DNA of 5,069 nt from JOPF136 sp035272605. GTDB lineage: Bacteria > Acidobacteriota > Terriglobia > Acidiferrales > UBA7541. Numbering within the stretch: position 1 is the stretch's first letter; each line of letters starts with the position of its first letter. The DNA lies in the NCBI GenBank assembly GCA_035272605.1, contig DATEQM010000037.1, positions 1 through 5,069 on the forward strand, read 5' to 3'. Below are positions 5,044 through 5,069 of this stretch, piece after piece. The notes under the pieces were generated by a model. That model saw only the letters and a list, made by a program, of their open reading frames with translations, was not told the DNA's origin and made no database searches. The translations under genes were made by a program, and so were the position numbers.

Positions 5044-5069
5044 CGGGTTGCAGTAGACTGGAGCGTCCC

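Noticed and set aside
5054..5059. TAGACT on the plus strand as a divergent promoter at the right edge
   Set aside because: No -35 partner and no downstream gene is visible before the window ends, so it cannot be supported.

Overview
The window is GC-rich bacterial chromosome with ordinary housekeeping metabolism. It carries no phage, transposase, tRNA, rRNA or CRISPR signal. The base composition, the FabV-type enoyl reductase and GTRG-headed intergenic palindromes would fit an acidobacterium of the Bryobacter/Solibacter kind. That placement is an impression from memory, not a search result; another GC-rich Gram-negative lineage is possible.

Layout from left to right: the last 32 codons of an unrecognised plus-strand gene (1-99); a 148-base gap holding a candidate promoter and a strong ribosome binding site; serC, phosphoserine aminotransferase (248-1342, plus); an 82-base convergent gap with two stem-loops; fabV, trans-2-enoyl-ACP/CoA reductase (1425-2621, minus); a 112-base gap with three consecutive stem-loops; an unrecognised membrane protein with about six helices (2734-3468, minus); a 51-base gap with an imperfect inverted repeat; a non-phosphorylating aldehyde dehydrogenase (3520-4971, minus); and its upstream region to the window edge, with a good promoter candidate and two small palindromes.

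The three minus-strand genes run in one direction (aldehyde dehydrogenase, then membrane protein, then fabV), but the gaps of 51 and 112 bases, each with its own candidate -10 box and hairpins, suggest separate or only partly joined transcription rather than a tight operon. SerC makes phosphoserine for serine synthesis and also serves vitamin B6 synthesis. FabV does the last step of fatty-acid elongation. The dehydrogenase oxidises an unidentified aldehyde to its acid. No shared pathway is evident.

The most notable signal is between the genes: four short palindromes, two in each of two gaps and facing each other in each gap, share the pattern GTRG, then 6-7 bases, then CTT inside a hairpin. 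This resembles REP elements and their paired arrangement. I found no convincing new multi-gene system here.
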